DNA of 38,962 bases from positions 1 to 38,962 of IMG/VR virus record IMGVR_UViG_3300014962_000018; one strand, 5' to 3'. The translations under genes and the position numbers were made by a program. This document shows, piece after piece, positions 24,566 to 31,072 of this stretch (positions are counted from its first letter, which is position 1; every line of letters begins with the position of its first letter). Source of the DNA: a virus. The notes beneath the pieces were generated by a model, which searched no databases, was not told the origin of the DNA, and saw only the letters and a list, made by a program, of their open reading frames with translations.

Positions 24566-24826
24566 TTAACCACCGTTATTTGGCTCCGTCACGCCTTCAA
24601 TCGCGGCGCGGGCGCGGACAATAACTTGAATATCAATGCAGGGAACGCCGATGCTGGCGCGCGTTGAATACGCGGCGCTAACAACATCCTTCAACACCTC
24701 CTTCATCCTGTCCCGTTCCGCTGTGACGGCGGCGAGTTTGGCGCGGAGGCGGGCGATTTCATCGCGCAGAACATAACAGTCACTTTCCCAATCGTGAACC
24801 AGTTCGGCGTTTTCGTCGTCGCTCAT
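24566..24826 (-). CDS. Early coiled-coil protein, GVTEP family member
   Basis: An 86-residue protein. The ATG at 24826 overlaps the previous stop (ATGA) and follows AGGAG. A coiled coil (DEIARLRAKLAAVTAERDRM) and an ending ARAAIEGVTEP are shared with the genes at 25255 and 25685. This looks like one family spread by duplication of modules. Function unknown; similar proteins in other phages are variable early proteins. Confidence 0.7.
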   Translation of the reverse strand: MSDDENAELVHDWESDCYVLRDEIARLRAKLAAVTAERDRMKEVLKDVVSAAYSTRASIGVPCIDIQVIVRARAAIEGVTEPNNGG

Positions 24827-25053
24827 ATCCCGCTCCTGATTTCTGAGATAAGCAACTGGAAATGACGATCTTCGCAATACGTTTTAGCCTTATCCAGCGT
24901 CTCAAAACGCTTGTTTACATCAAGTAGGAATGGAGACTGTTTTATTCCCCACTTTGGCGGAAGTTGTTTTGAGTATAGCATACGGCAAACCACAAATTTG
25001 TTGCCGTGGCCTTCCAGAATATGGTCGTTATTTTCTTCAATCCATTTAATCAT
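24823..25053 (-). CDS. Hypothetical small early protein
   Basis: A 76-residue protein from the ATG at 25053, which overlaps the previous stop. An upstream in-frame start at 25095 would run into the preceding gene and is unlikely. It contains MIKWIEENNDHILEGHGNK and a helix RFETLDKAKTYCEDRHFQL. It ends EIRSGI, encoded by the ribosome binding site of the next gene. Function unknown. Confidence 0.65.
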   Translation of the reverse strand: MIKWIEENNDHILEGHGNKFVVCRMLYSKQLPPKWGIKQSPFLLDVNKRFETLDKAKTYCEDRHFQLLISEIRSGI

Positions 25054-25265
25054 TTCCCACTCCTGATTGCTGCGGCGATTTTTCGCAGCGCCCACTTCAA
25101 ATCAAATGGAACATATACGCGAAAGAGAGACTCGCCTTGGATTTGCCCATTAGCGCCAATCGCGCGGACGCGGGCTACGGCCTCACTCATTGAGTCGGCA
25201 TCAATCGTAAAGCCGTATGTTTCACCATTAAAGTTGTATTCGAATAAATATGTTTTATTGCTCAT
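25050..25265 (-). CDS. Hypothetical small early protein ending AAIRSGK
   Basis: A 71-residue protein. Beta strands (KTYLFEYNFNGETYGFTID) precede a helix (SMSEAVARVRAIGANG). The last residues IAAAIRSGK are encoded by the AGGAGCGGGAAATGA cassette that also starts the next gene. The 5' end overlaps the previous gene by 16 nt. Function unknown. Confidence 0.68.
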   Translation of the reverse strand: MSNKTYLFEYNFNGETYGFTIDADSMSEAVARVRAIGANGQIQGESLFRVYVPFDLKWALRKIAAAIRSGK

Positions 25266-25692
25266 TTCCCGCTCCTGATTGCTGCGGCTCCGTCACGCCT
25301 TCAAGCGCGGCGCGGGCGGCTTCCCTTACAATTCTAGGCGTGTGATATGCCGGGTCTTCTGGCGTGTCACAATGTCGGATGAACCCAAGTTCTATGCCGT
25401 TGTGAATGTAACTGTCTGCACGCTTGACTACCTCCCGCATCCTGTCCCGTTCCTTCGTGACGGCGGCGAGTTCGGCGCGGAGGCGTTCAATCTCGCTCTG
25501 ACCATCCCTCGGCGCGCTCTTGATGTCGCGCCATGGTGTTTGTGGAATATGCACAAGGACCGATTTTGGACTGTTCCGACAAAGACGCAAAGCCGCCGGA
25601 ATTGCATCCTCTAGCGTCGCCTGCTTCGTGATCAAAACGTCATCGGCCATTCTTTCGCCGTTGACGTATCGCTGGAAGAAAAATTCAGGCAT
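25255..25692 (-). CDS. Early coiled-coil protein, GVTEP family member
   Basis: A 145-residue protein. A unique N-terminal domain (EFFFQRYVNGERMADDVLITK, ALRLCRNSPKSVLVHIPQTP) is joined to the shared coiled coil (IERLRAELAAVTKERDRM) and ending (AARAALEGVTEP). The last residues SGAGNEQ come from reading the shared ribosome-binding cassette in another frame, so the same DNA ends proteins as IRSGK elsewhere. Function unknown. Confidence 0.7.
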   Translation of the reverse strand: MPEFFFQRYVNGERMADDVLITKQATLEDAIPAALRLCRNSPKSVLVHIPQTPWRDIKSAPRDGQSEIERLRAELAAVTKERDRMREVVKRADSYIHNGIELGFIRHCDTPEDPAYHTPRIVREAARAALEGVTEPQQSGAGNEQ

Positions 25693-26119
25693 TGCTGTCT
25701 CCTGTCACCGGCTCCGTCACGCCTTCAAGCGCGGCGCGGGCGCGGTGAAGGGCCGCATTTACGGCCATGTCCCTGCCAACCTCAAACTTGATATCATGTA
25801 AAAGCAAACCATCGTTATTTATGCGCCTTATCGGATGCTTTAGCGCAGCCACGCAATCTCTCAACGCCTCCCGCATCCTGTCCCGTTCCGCTGTGACGGC
25901 GGCAAGGTCGGCGCGAAGATTGGCGACGGTTTCTCTTTCTTCGCGTAGTTCACTCTCTGCCTCGCGCAATGCTATTAGGCGTTGCTCTGAATGGTGCTTG
26001 TAATTGAACAACTCCTTTTGCAGGTTTTCTCTCTCCGCACGGAGTTGCAGTAGTTCCTGATATTGTTGCGTCCGTTCGTCGATTGATTTTTCAACTAGCG
26101 CGATATAACTGTCACTCAT
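25685..26119 (-). CDS. Early coiled-coil protein, GVTEP family member
   Basis: A 144-residue, almost entirely helical protein (ERTQQYQELLQLRAERENLQ, EAESELREERETVANLRADL). It shares LAAVTAERDRMREAL and the ending RARAALEGVTEP with the genes at 24566 and 25255. It overlaps both neighbours by 4 and 8 nt. Function unknown; possibly a protein-interaction or scaffold-like early factor. Confidence 0.7.
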   Translation of the reverse strand: MSDSYIALVEKSIDERTQQYQELLQLRAERENLQKELFNYKHHSEQRLIALREAESELREERETVANLRADLAAVTAERDRMREALRDCVAALKHPIRRINNDGLLLHDIKFEVGRDMAVNAALHRARAALEGVTEPVTGDSNA

Positions 26120-27132
26120 TTCCCGCTCCTGATTGCTGTGGCAATTGCATAGCTTACATGCGCCGTCATTTCTTTTTTCGTGCTGTTAAGCCATGTTTCT
26201 ATGTCGAACAAAAACGACCCTTCCGCTACCTTCGCACACCGCTCCCTCTCCGCCGCTTCGATATGCGGGCGGATGGCGGCGATGGCAGCGCGGCCTTCTC
26301 CTAATTCCTCCGGCGTTAAATTACTGGGATCGAAACAACCTAAGCGTCCAGTTCGTTCAAATTTGTTCCGCCGTATAGCGACAGCCGCCATCTCCACCAG
26401 CGCCTTGTCATCCACAGGCGCGAGACAGCTTGGCGCGGGCATAATATATCCAGCGCACTCCATTAGCGTCTCGTAGGCAACGCCAAACACTAAAGATAAT
26501 GTGTATAACGCATGAGGCGACGGGGTTGCGATCTTACCGTTTTCTAATTGGCTCAGATATGCGTTTGAGATTTCTTTGCCGGTGGCTTCTTCAACCTCGC
26601 GCAGAGTCATTTGTTTTTCCTGACGAACCTTCTTTAAGAATGGTCCAAGTCTGAGCTTAGTCATAGATTGTTCTGCTTCTACCGCTTTTTTCAGCGCATC
26701 CCTCTCCACCAGCGCCTTGTCATCCACAGGCGCGAGACGGGCGGCGAGGGCGTCGCGTTCTTTCTCTGCGGCGAGACGTTTCCGTCGCTCTAAAACTGCA
26801 ACGCTCCACCAGTCCGTAGGAATAGGAGCGCGGCTTTCGTGGTTTTGATTTGGCAAAAGTTCTTTCAACCCATCCCGATCTGCCAGCACCGTCTCAAGAG
26901 CGTCGGCGGCTTCCGGCCCATCGGGATTTATATTCCATGTCGCTATTTCGGCGTGACCCTGATACATCCCGCTTGTTTTTCGCAACCGCGCAACCAAATC
27001 CGCATAATCCGTGCCCTGAAATTGCGCGGCGTAGGCGGCTGTTAGTGACGCCATAACCTGTGCTTCTAGGCTCACATGCGTTTTGTTATAAACGCGCATA
27101 AATTCTCTATACGCTTTATCGTTCGGTTTCAT
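26116..27132 (-). CDS. Ea22-like early protein with inserted XRE helix-turn-helix domain
   Basis: A 338-residue chimera. Residues 1-143 resemble variable early proteins (DYADLVARLR, EAADALETVLADRD). Residues about 157-222 form an XRE-type HTH: KLRLGPFLKKVRQEKQMTLR, EVEEATGKEISNAYLSQLENG, then a helix pair. The segment LAPVDDKALVE occurs twice, at 133-143 and 237-247, flanking the HTH. Residues 248-338 resume the early-protein type (AAIAAIRPHIEAAERERCAK) and end IRSGK. The HTH would bind DNA as a dimer and could regulate this region. The insertion is in frame (312 bp). Confidence 0.75.
   Translation of the reverse strand: MKPNDKAYREFMRVYNKTHVSLEAQVMASLTAAYAAQFQGTDYADLVARLRKTSGMYQGHAEIATWNINPDGPEAADALETVLADRDGLKELLPNQNHESRAPIPTDWWSVAVLERRKRLAAEKERDALAARLAPVDDKALVERDALKKAVEAEQSMTKLRLGPFLKKVRQEKQMTLREVEEATGKEISNAYLSQLENGKIATPSPHALYTLSLVFGVAYETLMECAGYIMPAPSCLAPVDDKALVEMAAVAIRRNKFERTGRLGCFDPSNLTPEELGEGRAAIAAIRPHIEAAERERCAKVAEGSFLFDIETWLNSTKKEMTAHVSYAIATAIRSGK
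26391..26738. repeat. 36-bp exact direct repeat flanking the XRE domain
   Basis: Copies at 26391-26426 and 26703-26738 are identical and exactly 312 bp (104 codons) apart. They encode LAPVDDKALVE in the minus-strand gene. Recombination between them would delete the HTH domain and leave an intact shorter gene. Confidence 0.9.
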
Positions 27133-27329
27133 GGCTCACCTCCAAACAGCGAAAAAATAAATTCAGCCGCCATCCAAAGCATAACCGGCTTAAAAGATGT
27201 CGTGCTGGCGTAATATCTTTGTTCGTCTTCCGCCTCTCCGATTATGATGACGTTTTTGAGTTTGCCTTTTGCCGCGTCTAAAACCTTATCTGCATCATTG
27301 CAGTCTGGCTGTTTTAGTTCGTGAATCAT
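27129..27329 (-). CDS. Hypothetical small early protein with hydrophobic C-terminus
   Basis: A 66-residue protein. The C-terminal half has a hydrophobic stretch (FKPVMLWMAAEFIFSLF), probably membrane-associated. The final GGEP is encoded by GGAGGTGAGCC, the ribosome binding site of the next gene, and its stop overlaps that gene's ATG. Function unknown. Confidence 0.65.
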   Translation of the reverse strand: MIHELKQPDCNDADKVLDAAKGKLKNVIIIGEAEDEQRYYASTTSFKPVMLWMAAEFIFSLFGGEP

Positions 27330-27354
27330 TTTATCCTCGTTACTTCAACGCAGA

Positions 27355-27435
27355 TCATTCCGTTTCTTTCTGACGTGCTAACGTGTCGTCTTTGGTGTTT
27401 AGGATTTTCATAGTTTTAAGAACCAAAGAGTCCAT
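27355..27435 (-). CDS. Possible 26-residue peptide
   Basis: From the ATG at 27435: MDSLVLKTMKILNTKDDTLA, then RQKETE. It follows the strong GAGGGGTGAG cassette with good spacing, which is the main support. It fills the gap between two other small genes. Too short to judge by sequence alone. Confidence 0.4.
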   Translation of the reverse strand: MDSLVLKTMKILNTKDDTLARQKETE

Positions 27436-27438
27436 CAC

Positions 27439-27702
27439 TCACCCCTCGCCTTGCGTCGCGCAATTATCATCGTCTTTTTTGCCCGATAACATTCTCGCCG
27501 CTTCCTGCAATACGTCGTCTCGCATTTCGCACCACTCTGGCGTGTCGAATGATTTATCGGTTGACCGTTTTTGATGTCCGCAATAATCAGCTACTCTGAA
27601 CGTGCAGAATAACCTCTCGTGCTGGCAGACTACGCTCACCTTGCCGTCAGTAATGACGCCTATCGGGCCAAACGAGCGATTTTTTCTTTTTATTCCGACC
27701 AT
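27439..27702 (-). CDS. Hypothetical early protein with Cys/His residues
   Basis: An 87-residue protein. The pattern VCQHERLFCTFRVADYCGHQK holds three Cys and two His that could bind zinc. It starts at the ATG at 27702 with AAGGAG upstream and overlaps the preceding gene by 13 nt. The ending ATQGEG is encoded by the GAGGGGTGAG cassette of the next gene. Function unknown. Confidence 0.68.
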   Translation of the reverse strand: MVGIKRKNRSFGPIGVITDGKVSVVCQHERLFCTFRVADYCGHQKRSTDKSFDTPEWCEMRDDVLQEAARMLSGKKDDDNCATQGEG

Positions 27703-27854
27703 TGATATAGACTCCTTCTGGGCAATGCTGGCAATGCGCTTTTGTCTATCTTTCCCGGCTTTTCAGGCTTTGCCGGAAATCCCCGCGATTGTATCTTTTG
27801 AGAATCGCCTTTAATTCCCAACGCCGCCTCAATCGCTTCAGTTGTAGGTTTCAT
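27690..27854 (-). CDS. Hypothetical 54-residue early protein
   Basis: Starts at the ATG at 27854, overlapping the preceding stop (ATGA). Sequence begins MKPTTEAIEAALGIKGDSQK and becomes Pro/Lys-rich. It closes what would otherwise be a 150-bp gap, and it overlaps the next start by 13 nt, consistent with the tight tiling here. Function unknown. Confidence 0.6.
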   Translation of the reverse strand: MKPTTEAIEAALGIKGDSQKIQSRGFPAKPEKPGKIDKSALPALPRRSLYQWSE

Positions 27855-28114
27855 TGGCTATCTTCCCTCACGGCATACGGCGAAGGCGTTGGGCTATACC
27901 CATTCTCGGCGAGCCATTTCTTGCTTTCCTCGATCATTTCGTCTGTCGCTTCGCCCCATGACAGCCGCGCTTTATGAACGCCTGCCAGTGCGTTTTTGGG
28001 GTTTGGGTTCGGAATGCCCACAATGTTTTGCAAAAACCCAACAACATTTTCCTCGGTTGGGTTTTTAAGAACGGTAATTTGTCCTGGATGTAGCTCGTGG
28101 TAAACCTTTGTCAT
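27851..28114 (-). CDS. Hypothetical early protein
   Basis: An 87-residue protein from the ATG at 28114; the GTG one codon earlier is less likely. GGAGAGGTGAG lies just upstream, encoded by the end of the previous gene. Features: YHELHPGQITVLKNPTEEN and a helix ATDEMIEESKKWLAENG. No recognised family. Confidence 0.65.
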   Translation of the reverse strand: MTKVYHELHPGQITVLKNPTEENVVGFLQNIVGIPNPNPKNALAGVHKARLSWGEATDEMIEESKKWLAENGYSPTPSPYAVREDSQ

Positions 28115-28305
28115 CACTCACCTCTCCACACGATCCGCTTGATAAAGTTCGGTTGCAAAAGCGGCCAAACGCCAACAAAGAGCGCCGCCGAAGCCAATCG
28201 ACACGGCAAACATTTTGGCGGCGGTGCGCTCGCTAATGTATCTGCGGCAACTTCGGCATGTAAAAAAGCCCCGGTCAGATAAATTGTAATAAGTATATTC
28301 CGCAT
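28114..28305 (-). CDS. Small membrane protein
   Basis: A 63-residue protein from the ATG at 28305, with the GAGGGGTGAG cassette upstream. It has an N-terminal hydrophobic segment (MRNILITIYLTGAFLHA) and a second one (LASAALFVGVWPLL). A CLPC pair lies between them. The stop overlaps the next ATG (TGATG). Possibly a small inner-membrane early protein; function unknown. Confidence 0.6.
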   Translation of the reverse strand: MRNILITIYLTGAFLHAEVAADTLASAPPPKCLPCRLASAALFVGVWPLLQPNFIKRIVWRGE

Positions 28306-28472
28306 CACTCACCCCTCGCCTTGCGTCGCAAACGAACCGAGTTGAGATTAAACTCAACATCTATTCCGATAGCGCGCATATCCAAATCATGTCGGATCAT
28401 GTCGTATTCGTCGCACCATTTACCGGCTATAAATCGAGTCCATATCCGCCGCTTAGACGGTCTCTTTCTCAT
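28305..28472 (-). CDS. Hypothetical 55-residue basic protein
   Basis: Starts at the ATG at 28472 behind GAGGGGTGAG. Begins MRKRPSKRRIWTRFIAGKWC and ends LRRKARGE, where the last codons are again the ribosome binding site of the next gene. Strongly basic N-terminus, so nucleic-acid binding is possible. Function unknown. Confidence 0.55.
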   Translation of the reverse strand: MRKRPSKRRIWTRFIAGKWCDEYDMIRHDLDMRAIGIDVEFNLNSVRLRRKARGE

Positions 28473-28525
28473 CACTCACCCCTCGCTTTGCGCATGGCGT
28501 TGTTCAGCCTAGTCAAAATGCTCTG

Positions 28526-28786
28526 TCATAATGTGTCGTCAGGACCGATAAACGCATTAAGCAATGTTTGAGCTTGTTTGGCTGCCGCATACAGGTCTGG
28601 CGCGGCGGCGATTAGGTGAGAGTTGGCTTGCTGTTGACTGTTGAAATCGTGAACGGGTTTGTCGTCAATCCAGATGGTGCAGATAGTATGATGTTTTGAT
28701 GCTCTTATTAAGATGTCTTCGTAGGGGGCATCGTGTTCGGACTCGTCTGTTGTCCACGGCCCCGGTGTCCATTTTGGTTCGGTCAT
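28526..28786 (-). CDS. Conserved phage early protein (TPGPW...LIAAAPDL type)
   Basis: An 86-residue protein. MTEPKWTPGPWTTDE at the start and QQQANSHLIAAAPDLYAAAK near the end are hallmarks of a very widespread small phage/prophage protein of unknown function. The ATG at 28786 has GGGGAG upstream; the longer form from 28801 is not needed. It lies after a tiny membrane gene that supplies its ribosome binding site. Confidence 0.75.
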   Translation of the reverse strand: MTEPKWTPGPWTTDESEHDAPYEDILIRASKHHTICTIWIDDKPVHDFNSQQQANSHLIAAAPDLYAAAKQAQTLLNAFIGPDDTL

Positions 28787-28790
28787 TTGT

Positions 28791-28898
28791 TCACTCCCCA
28801 ATCCACATTTTGACGACCCACCCGGCTGCGGCAGCGAAGCACAAAATCCCGAATATATGCGAGACGGTGTTGAAGTCTGGCAGTTGATTGTCGGTCAC
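28791..28898 (-). CDS. Tiny membrane protein (35 residues)
   Basis: Starts at GTG 28898, overlapping the previous stop (GTGA), behind GGAG. After VTDNQLPDFNTVSHIFG one hydrophobic helix runs ILCFAAAAGWVVKMWIG. The last codons GGG-GAG form the ribosome binding site of the next gene. Coupling on both sides supports it being real. Function unknown. Confidence 0.55.
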   Translation of the reverse strand: MTDNQLPDFNTVSHIFGILCFAAAAGWVVKMWIGE

Positions 28899-29086
28899 GT
28901 CGCTATCTCCGGGCGTTCCAGGAATTTGACCCGAGGGAGAGACACAGGGACCGTCCTGATAATCTCTCCTGATCGGGATTGACTGACCGCATTAATTTGA
29001 ACAACGACGGTCTCGATCATTAGCGGCTTGTCTTCGAACGGCCGAAATATTTTTCCGCGCGCTTTGCTAATTTGACTGTCTTTCAT
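28895..29086 (-). CDS. Hypothetical early protein
   Basis: A 63-residue protein (KDSQISKARGKIFRPFEDKP, then beta-type IETVVVQINAVSQS). The ATG at 29086 overlaps the previous stop. The ending PEIAT carries the GGAG site used by the next gene. No recognised motif. Confidence 0.65.
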   Translation of the reverse strand: MKDSQISKARGKIFRPFEDKPLMIETVVVQINAVSQSRSGEIIRTVPVSLPRVKFLERPEIAT

Positions 29087-29286
29087 TTTGCACCTTCTAA
29101 TTTCTCGCGAATAATTCTCGATCTTGCCTTAACCGTCGTTATTGATAAGCCGAGCTTCGCAGCAATTTCTTTGCGTGGCATATTATGCGCCTCAAGTTCA
29201 GCCTGGGCCGCTTCGGCGGGAGTAAGAGACCCCGACGACCTGTGATAGCCGCCGTGGATCAATCGACCTTTTGTGTCGTGCCTCAT
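29083..29286 (-). CDS. Small HTH protein (sigma-70 region 4 / LuxR-type)
   Basis: A 67-residue protein. MPRKEIAAKLGLSITTVKAR (35-54) is a clear helix-turn-helix of the sigma region 4 / GerE class, and SLTPAEAAQAELEAHN ahead of it resembles the supporting helices. The ATG at 29286 overlaps the previous stop; an upstream GTG at 29310 is less likely. It is a candidate early transcription factor of the phage. Confidence 0.7.
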   Translation of the reverse strand: MRHDTKGRLIHGGYHRSSGSLTPAEAAQAELEAHNMPRKEIAAKLGLSITTVKARSRIIREKLEGAK

Positions 29287-29570
29287 GGCGTGATTTTCCA
29301 GGCCAGCCACAGGCGAACGCGATTCAACGGTGAATTGAACTTTGCGTCGATAGCCTCGTTAATTTTAGCTTCGGCTTTCTCATGCCGTTCATTGATGGCC
29401 AGTTGTTCAGCGACCCATTTTTTCTTAATTGCCGCAACACGAGCGCGAGCTTTGTCGAGAGCTTGAGGCGATAGGCGACGACCCAGACGGCGTTCTACCA
29501 ATTCCTCGACCATGGCGTAGACCGCCAGCAAGCTGATAAGAGCGGCGGGAAGGATGATGATCTTGAGCAT
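29283..29570 (-). CDS. Membrane-anchored helical protein
   Basis: A 95-residue protein. An N-terminal membrane helix (LKIIILPAALISLLAVYAMV) is followed by charged helices (ALDKARARVAAIKKKWVAEQ, RHEKAEAKINEAIDAKF). A soluble coiled domain facing the cytoplasm is likely. It follows a strong hairpin (29595-29618). Function unknown. Confidence 0.68.
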   Translation of the reverse strand: MLKIIILPAALISLLAVYAMVEELVERRLGRRLSPQALDKARARVAAIKKKWVAEQLAINERHEKAEAKINEAIDAKFNSPLNRVRLWLAWKITP

Positions 29571-29594
29571 GTGGTATATGTCTCCGAGGGATAT

Positions 29595-29618
29595 GCGGCG
29601 GCGTGGTGTCGCCGCCGC
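29595..29618 (-). other. Perfect 9-bp GC hairpin between early genes
   Basis: GCGGCGGCG (29595-29603) and CGCCGCCGC (29610-29618) form a perfect stem with a 6-nt loop. There is no U-run in either direction, so it is not a standard intrinsic terminator. Located between the histone-like gene and the membrane gene on the minus strand; it may protect or partially stop the transcript. Confidence 0.55.
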
Positions 29619-29628
29619 TATTCATCAA

Positions 29629-29871
29629 CTACGCAGCGTCGGAATACTTGTCGGCTTTGGCCTGCGCCGATTCCAGAGCGCGACGGGCGCGCACGACGAT
29701 CTTGTCGGCCTGCACCTGTGCGGCCCCAAATTGCTTGCGAGCCTTCTCCAAAGCCCGCGCCGCAGCTTTGGCCAGCGCCTGCGGCGTCCGCTTCGGGCGC
29801 TTTGTCGCCGTTTTCTTGGACGCAGTCTTCCGCGTTACGGCGGATTTCCGAACAACAGATTTTTTTGCCAT
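29629..29871 (-). CDS. Histone H1-like basic protein
   Basis: An 80-residue protein from the ATG at 29871 (AGGAAA upstream). The first half is Lys/Arg/Thr/Ala (AKKSVVRKSAVTRKTASKKT, KRPKRTPQAL); the second half is Ala-rich helix (AKAAARALEKARKQFGAAQ). This composition matches H1-like nucleoid proteins. It probably binds DNA without sequence preference, and could compact phage or host DNA. It is framed by two strong hairpins, which may set its expression apart from other early genes. A longer form from 29946 would translate the upstream hairpin and is rejected. Confidence 0.72.
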   Translation of the reverse strand: MAKKSVVRKSAVTRKTASKKTATKRPKRTPQALAKAAARALEKARKQFGAAQVQADKIVVRARRALESAQAKADKYSDAA

Positions 29872-29896
29872 TTTAATTTCCTGGTTTTGAGTTGTT

Positions 29897-29934
29897 CCGG
29901 GGCGGGTCAAGGAGATCAAACCAACCCGCCCCGG
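29897..29934 (-). other. Strong 11-bp hairpin upstream of the histone-like gene
   Basis: CCGGGGCGGGT (29897-29907) and ACCCGCCCCGG (29924-29934) form an 11-bp perfect stem with a 16-nt loop. It lies 26 nt before the ATG of the histone-like gene, in the roughly 150-nt gene-free stretch 29872-30025. No U-run follows, so attenuation or RNA processing is more likely than plain termination. Confidence 0.6.
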
Positions 29935-30025
29935 CGCACTTGTCAAAGTCGTTACGCGATGACTCGTGCATCCCTCGTCGCCTCGCGGCTTCGAGTATCC
30001 CGGCGTGTTTCACGTCCCGCCGGAA

Positions 30026-30151
30026 TTACTGAATTGTCAGCGCGCCGGAACTCAACCCTGCGCAGACAATGATGGTTATGATCGCGAAAAGAGCGGCTAC
30101 GGCGCCAATTAACGAGCCGACAATGGCGACCGCCAGATCGAATTTAGACAT
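30026..30151 (-). CDS. Small membrane protein (41 residues)
   Basis: Starts at the ATG at 30151 with GGGAG upstream. SKFDLAVAIVGSLIGAVAAL and FAIITIIVCAGL make one long or two short hydrophobic helices. The longer form from 30616 would cover two other genes and is rejected. Function unknown. Confidence 0.6.
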   Translation of the reverse strand: MSKFDLAVAIVGSLIGAVAALFAIITIIVCAGLSSGALTIQ

Positions 30152-30192
30152 CGTAATCTCCCGGCTTTTCGAGTTGCTTCCGGCATCCATAT

Positions 30193-30450
30193 TCACAGCC
30201 CCATCGCGTGAGGGGCGCCGAAGCAGATCGGCGACTGTAGGGCCAGCTTCCAGCGATAGACGTATTCGTTGCTGGCCGCTTCGGCCGGCGTCCGCCCGCA
30301 GCGAATCCGCCAGGCCAAGCGGGTTACGGTGTCCATGCCCGGCACACGCGGCGGCAATGTCCCGCCGCACATCGTTTTGAGGATTTCGAGAGCCTGGAGG
30401 GCTTCGGCGCGATAAAGACGCTGGGCGTCGCGTATGTCTTGCACGAACAT
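30193..30450 (-). CDS. Hypothetical early protein
   Basis: An 85-residue protein (VQDIRDAQRLYRAEALQALE, CGGTLPPRVPG, TPAEAASNEYVYRWKLALQ). Helical, with scattered Arg. No recognised family and no membrane segment. ATG at 30450, 11 nt after the previous stop. Confidence 0.6.
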   Translation of the reverse strand: MFVQDIRDAQRLYRAEALQALEILKTMCGGTLPPRVPGMDTVTRLAWRIRCGRTPAEAASNEYVYRWKLALQSPICFGAPHAMGL

Positions 30451-30461
30451 GGGCAGAGCTT

Positions 30462-30641
30462 TCAGGGTTGCAGATTGGCGTAGAGGATGGCCGTTTCGAT
30501 CTTGTCGAGCAGGGCCTTCGGTTCAGCGATGTAAGGTTCGGATTCTGACCACCCGCTGGCGGAACGAATCTCGTATTCCTCCTGAATGAAGGCTTGAGCC
30601 GCTTGAAGAGCTTCAATCAGGATCGGATTCGAATTAGCCAT
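30462..30641 (-). CDS. Hypothetical 59-residue early protein
   Basis: From the ATG at 30641, overlapping the previous stop (TGATG). MANSNPILIEALQAAQAFIQ, then an acidic middle and an ending ETAILYANLQP. Pattern resembles small helical phage proteins of unknown role. Its ribosome binding site GGAGG is within the last codons (MEAR) of the preceding gene. Confidence 0.6.
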   Translation of the reverse strand: MANSNPILIEALQAAQAFIQEEYEIRSASGWSESEPYIAEPKALLDKIETAILYANLQP

Positions 30642-30889
30642 CAGCGCGCCTCCATGCCGATAGCGGCGGCGCCGGCTTCGGTCAGGAGCCAGTCGGCGGC
30701 GTCTTTGAAGCGATGCTCGACAAACCAGCCGCGACCGTTTGGTCGATAGCCAGCCAGCGTCACCGGCTGGGGCGCGGCAAGACCAGCGCCGGCGATCCGG
30801 TTGGCCACGATCTTGTGAAACTGGCCCTGCCCGGCGGCGATCGCGCGCAGGGCGTCGGTCATGCCTTTTGTGAGGCGCGGGGCGCTCAT
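30641..30889 (-). CDS. Small winged-helix-like hypothetical protein
   Basis: An 82-residue basic protein. RLTKGMTDALRAIAAG, HKIVANRIAGAGLA, then a beta pair YRPNGRGWFVEHRF and LLTEAGAAAI suggest a winged-helix type layout, as in proteins ending with LTxAG. DNA binding is possible. The ATG overlaps the stop of the ribbon-helix-helix gene (ATGA). Confidence 0.6.
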   Translation of the reverse strand: MSAPRLTKGMTDALRAIAAGQGQFHKIVANRIAGAGLAAPQPVTLAGYRPNGRGWFVEHRFKDAADWLLTEAGAAAIGMEAR

Positions 30890-31047
30890 ATCTCGACGCC
30901 CTCTTTTTTAAGGGCGATCTCGATCAGCGCGCGGACGGCGTGAGACAGCGTAAATTTGCCGGGCTGGGCTTTCCGCCAGCGCTCGACGGCGGCGAACAAC
31001 CGGGCCGGCGCAAGGAAGGATTTCTTGAGAATGACATCGTCGAGCAT
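30886..31047 (-). CDS. Putative ribbon-helix-helix-like regulator, first early gene
   Basis: A 53-residue protein. The ATG at 31047 has GAGG 6 nt upstream and is preferred over the ATG at 31059, which has no site. DVILKKSFLAPARLFAAVER, then LSHAVRALIEIALKKEG gives strand-helix-helix, the layout of CopG/Arc-type repressors. It is the first gene after the divergent promoter with three operator-like dyads, so autoregulation is likely. Inference from size and place. Confidence 0.5.
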   Translation of the reverse strand: MLDDVILKKSFLAPARLFAAVERWRKAQPGKFTLSHAVRALIEIALKKEGVEI

Positions 31048-31072
31048 CGGGCGCCTCATTGGATAATGCCCG

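Noticed and set aside
27433-28489. CRISPR-like repeats
   Set aside because: The 27-bp identical stretches are ribosome-binding cassettes at gene joints with genes, not uniform spacers, between them.
28473-28525. Very short peptides (for example a TTG-started 14-residue frame) before the 28472 gene
   Set aside because: They end in the same RKARGE codons as the neighbouring cassette and look like a remnant of a lost gene with its joint kept. Not enough for a gene call.
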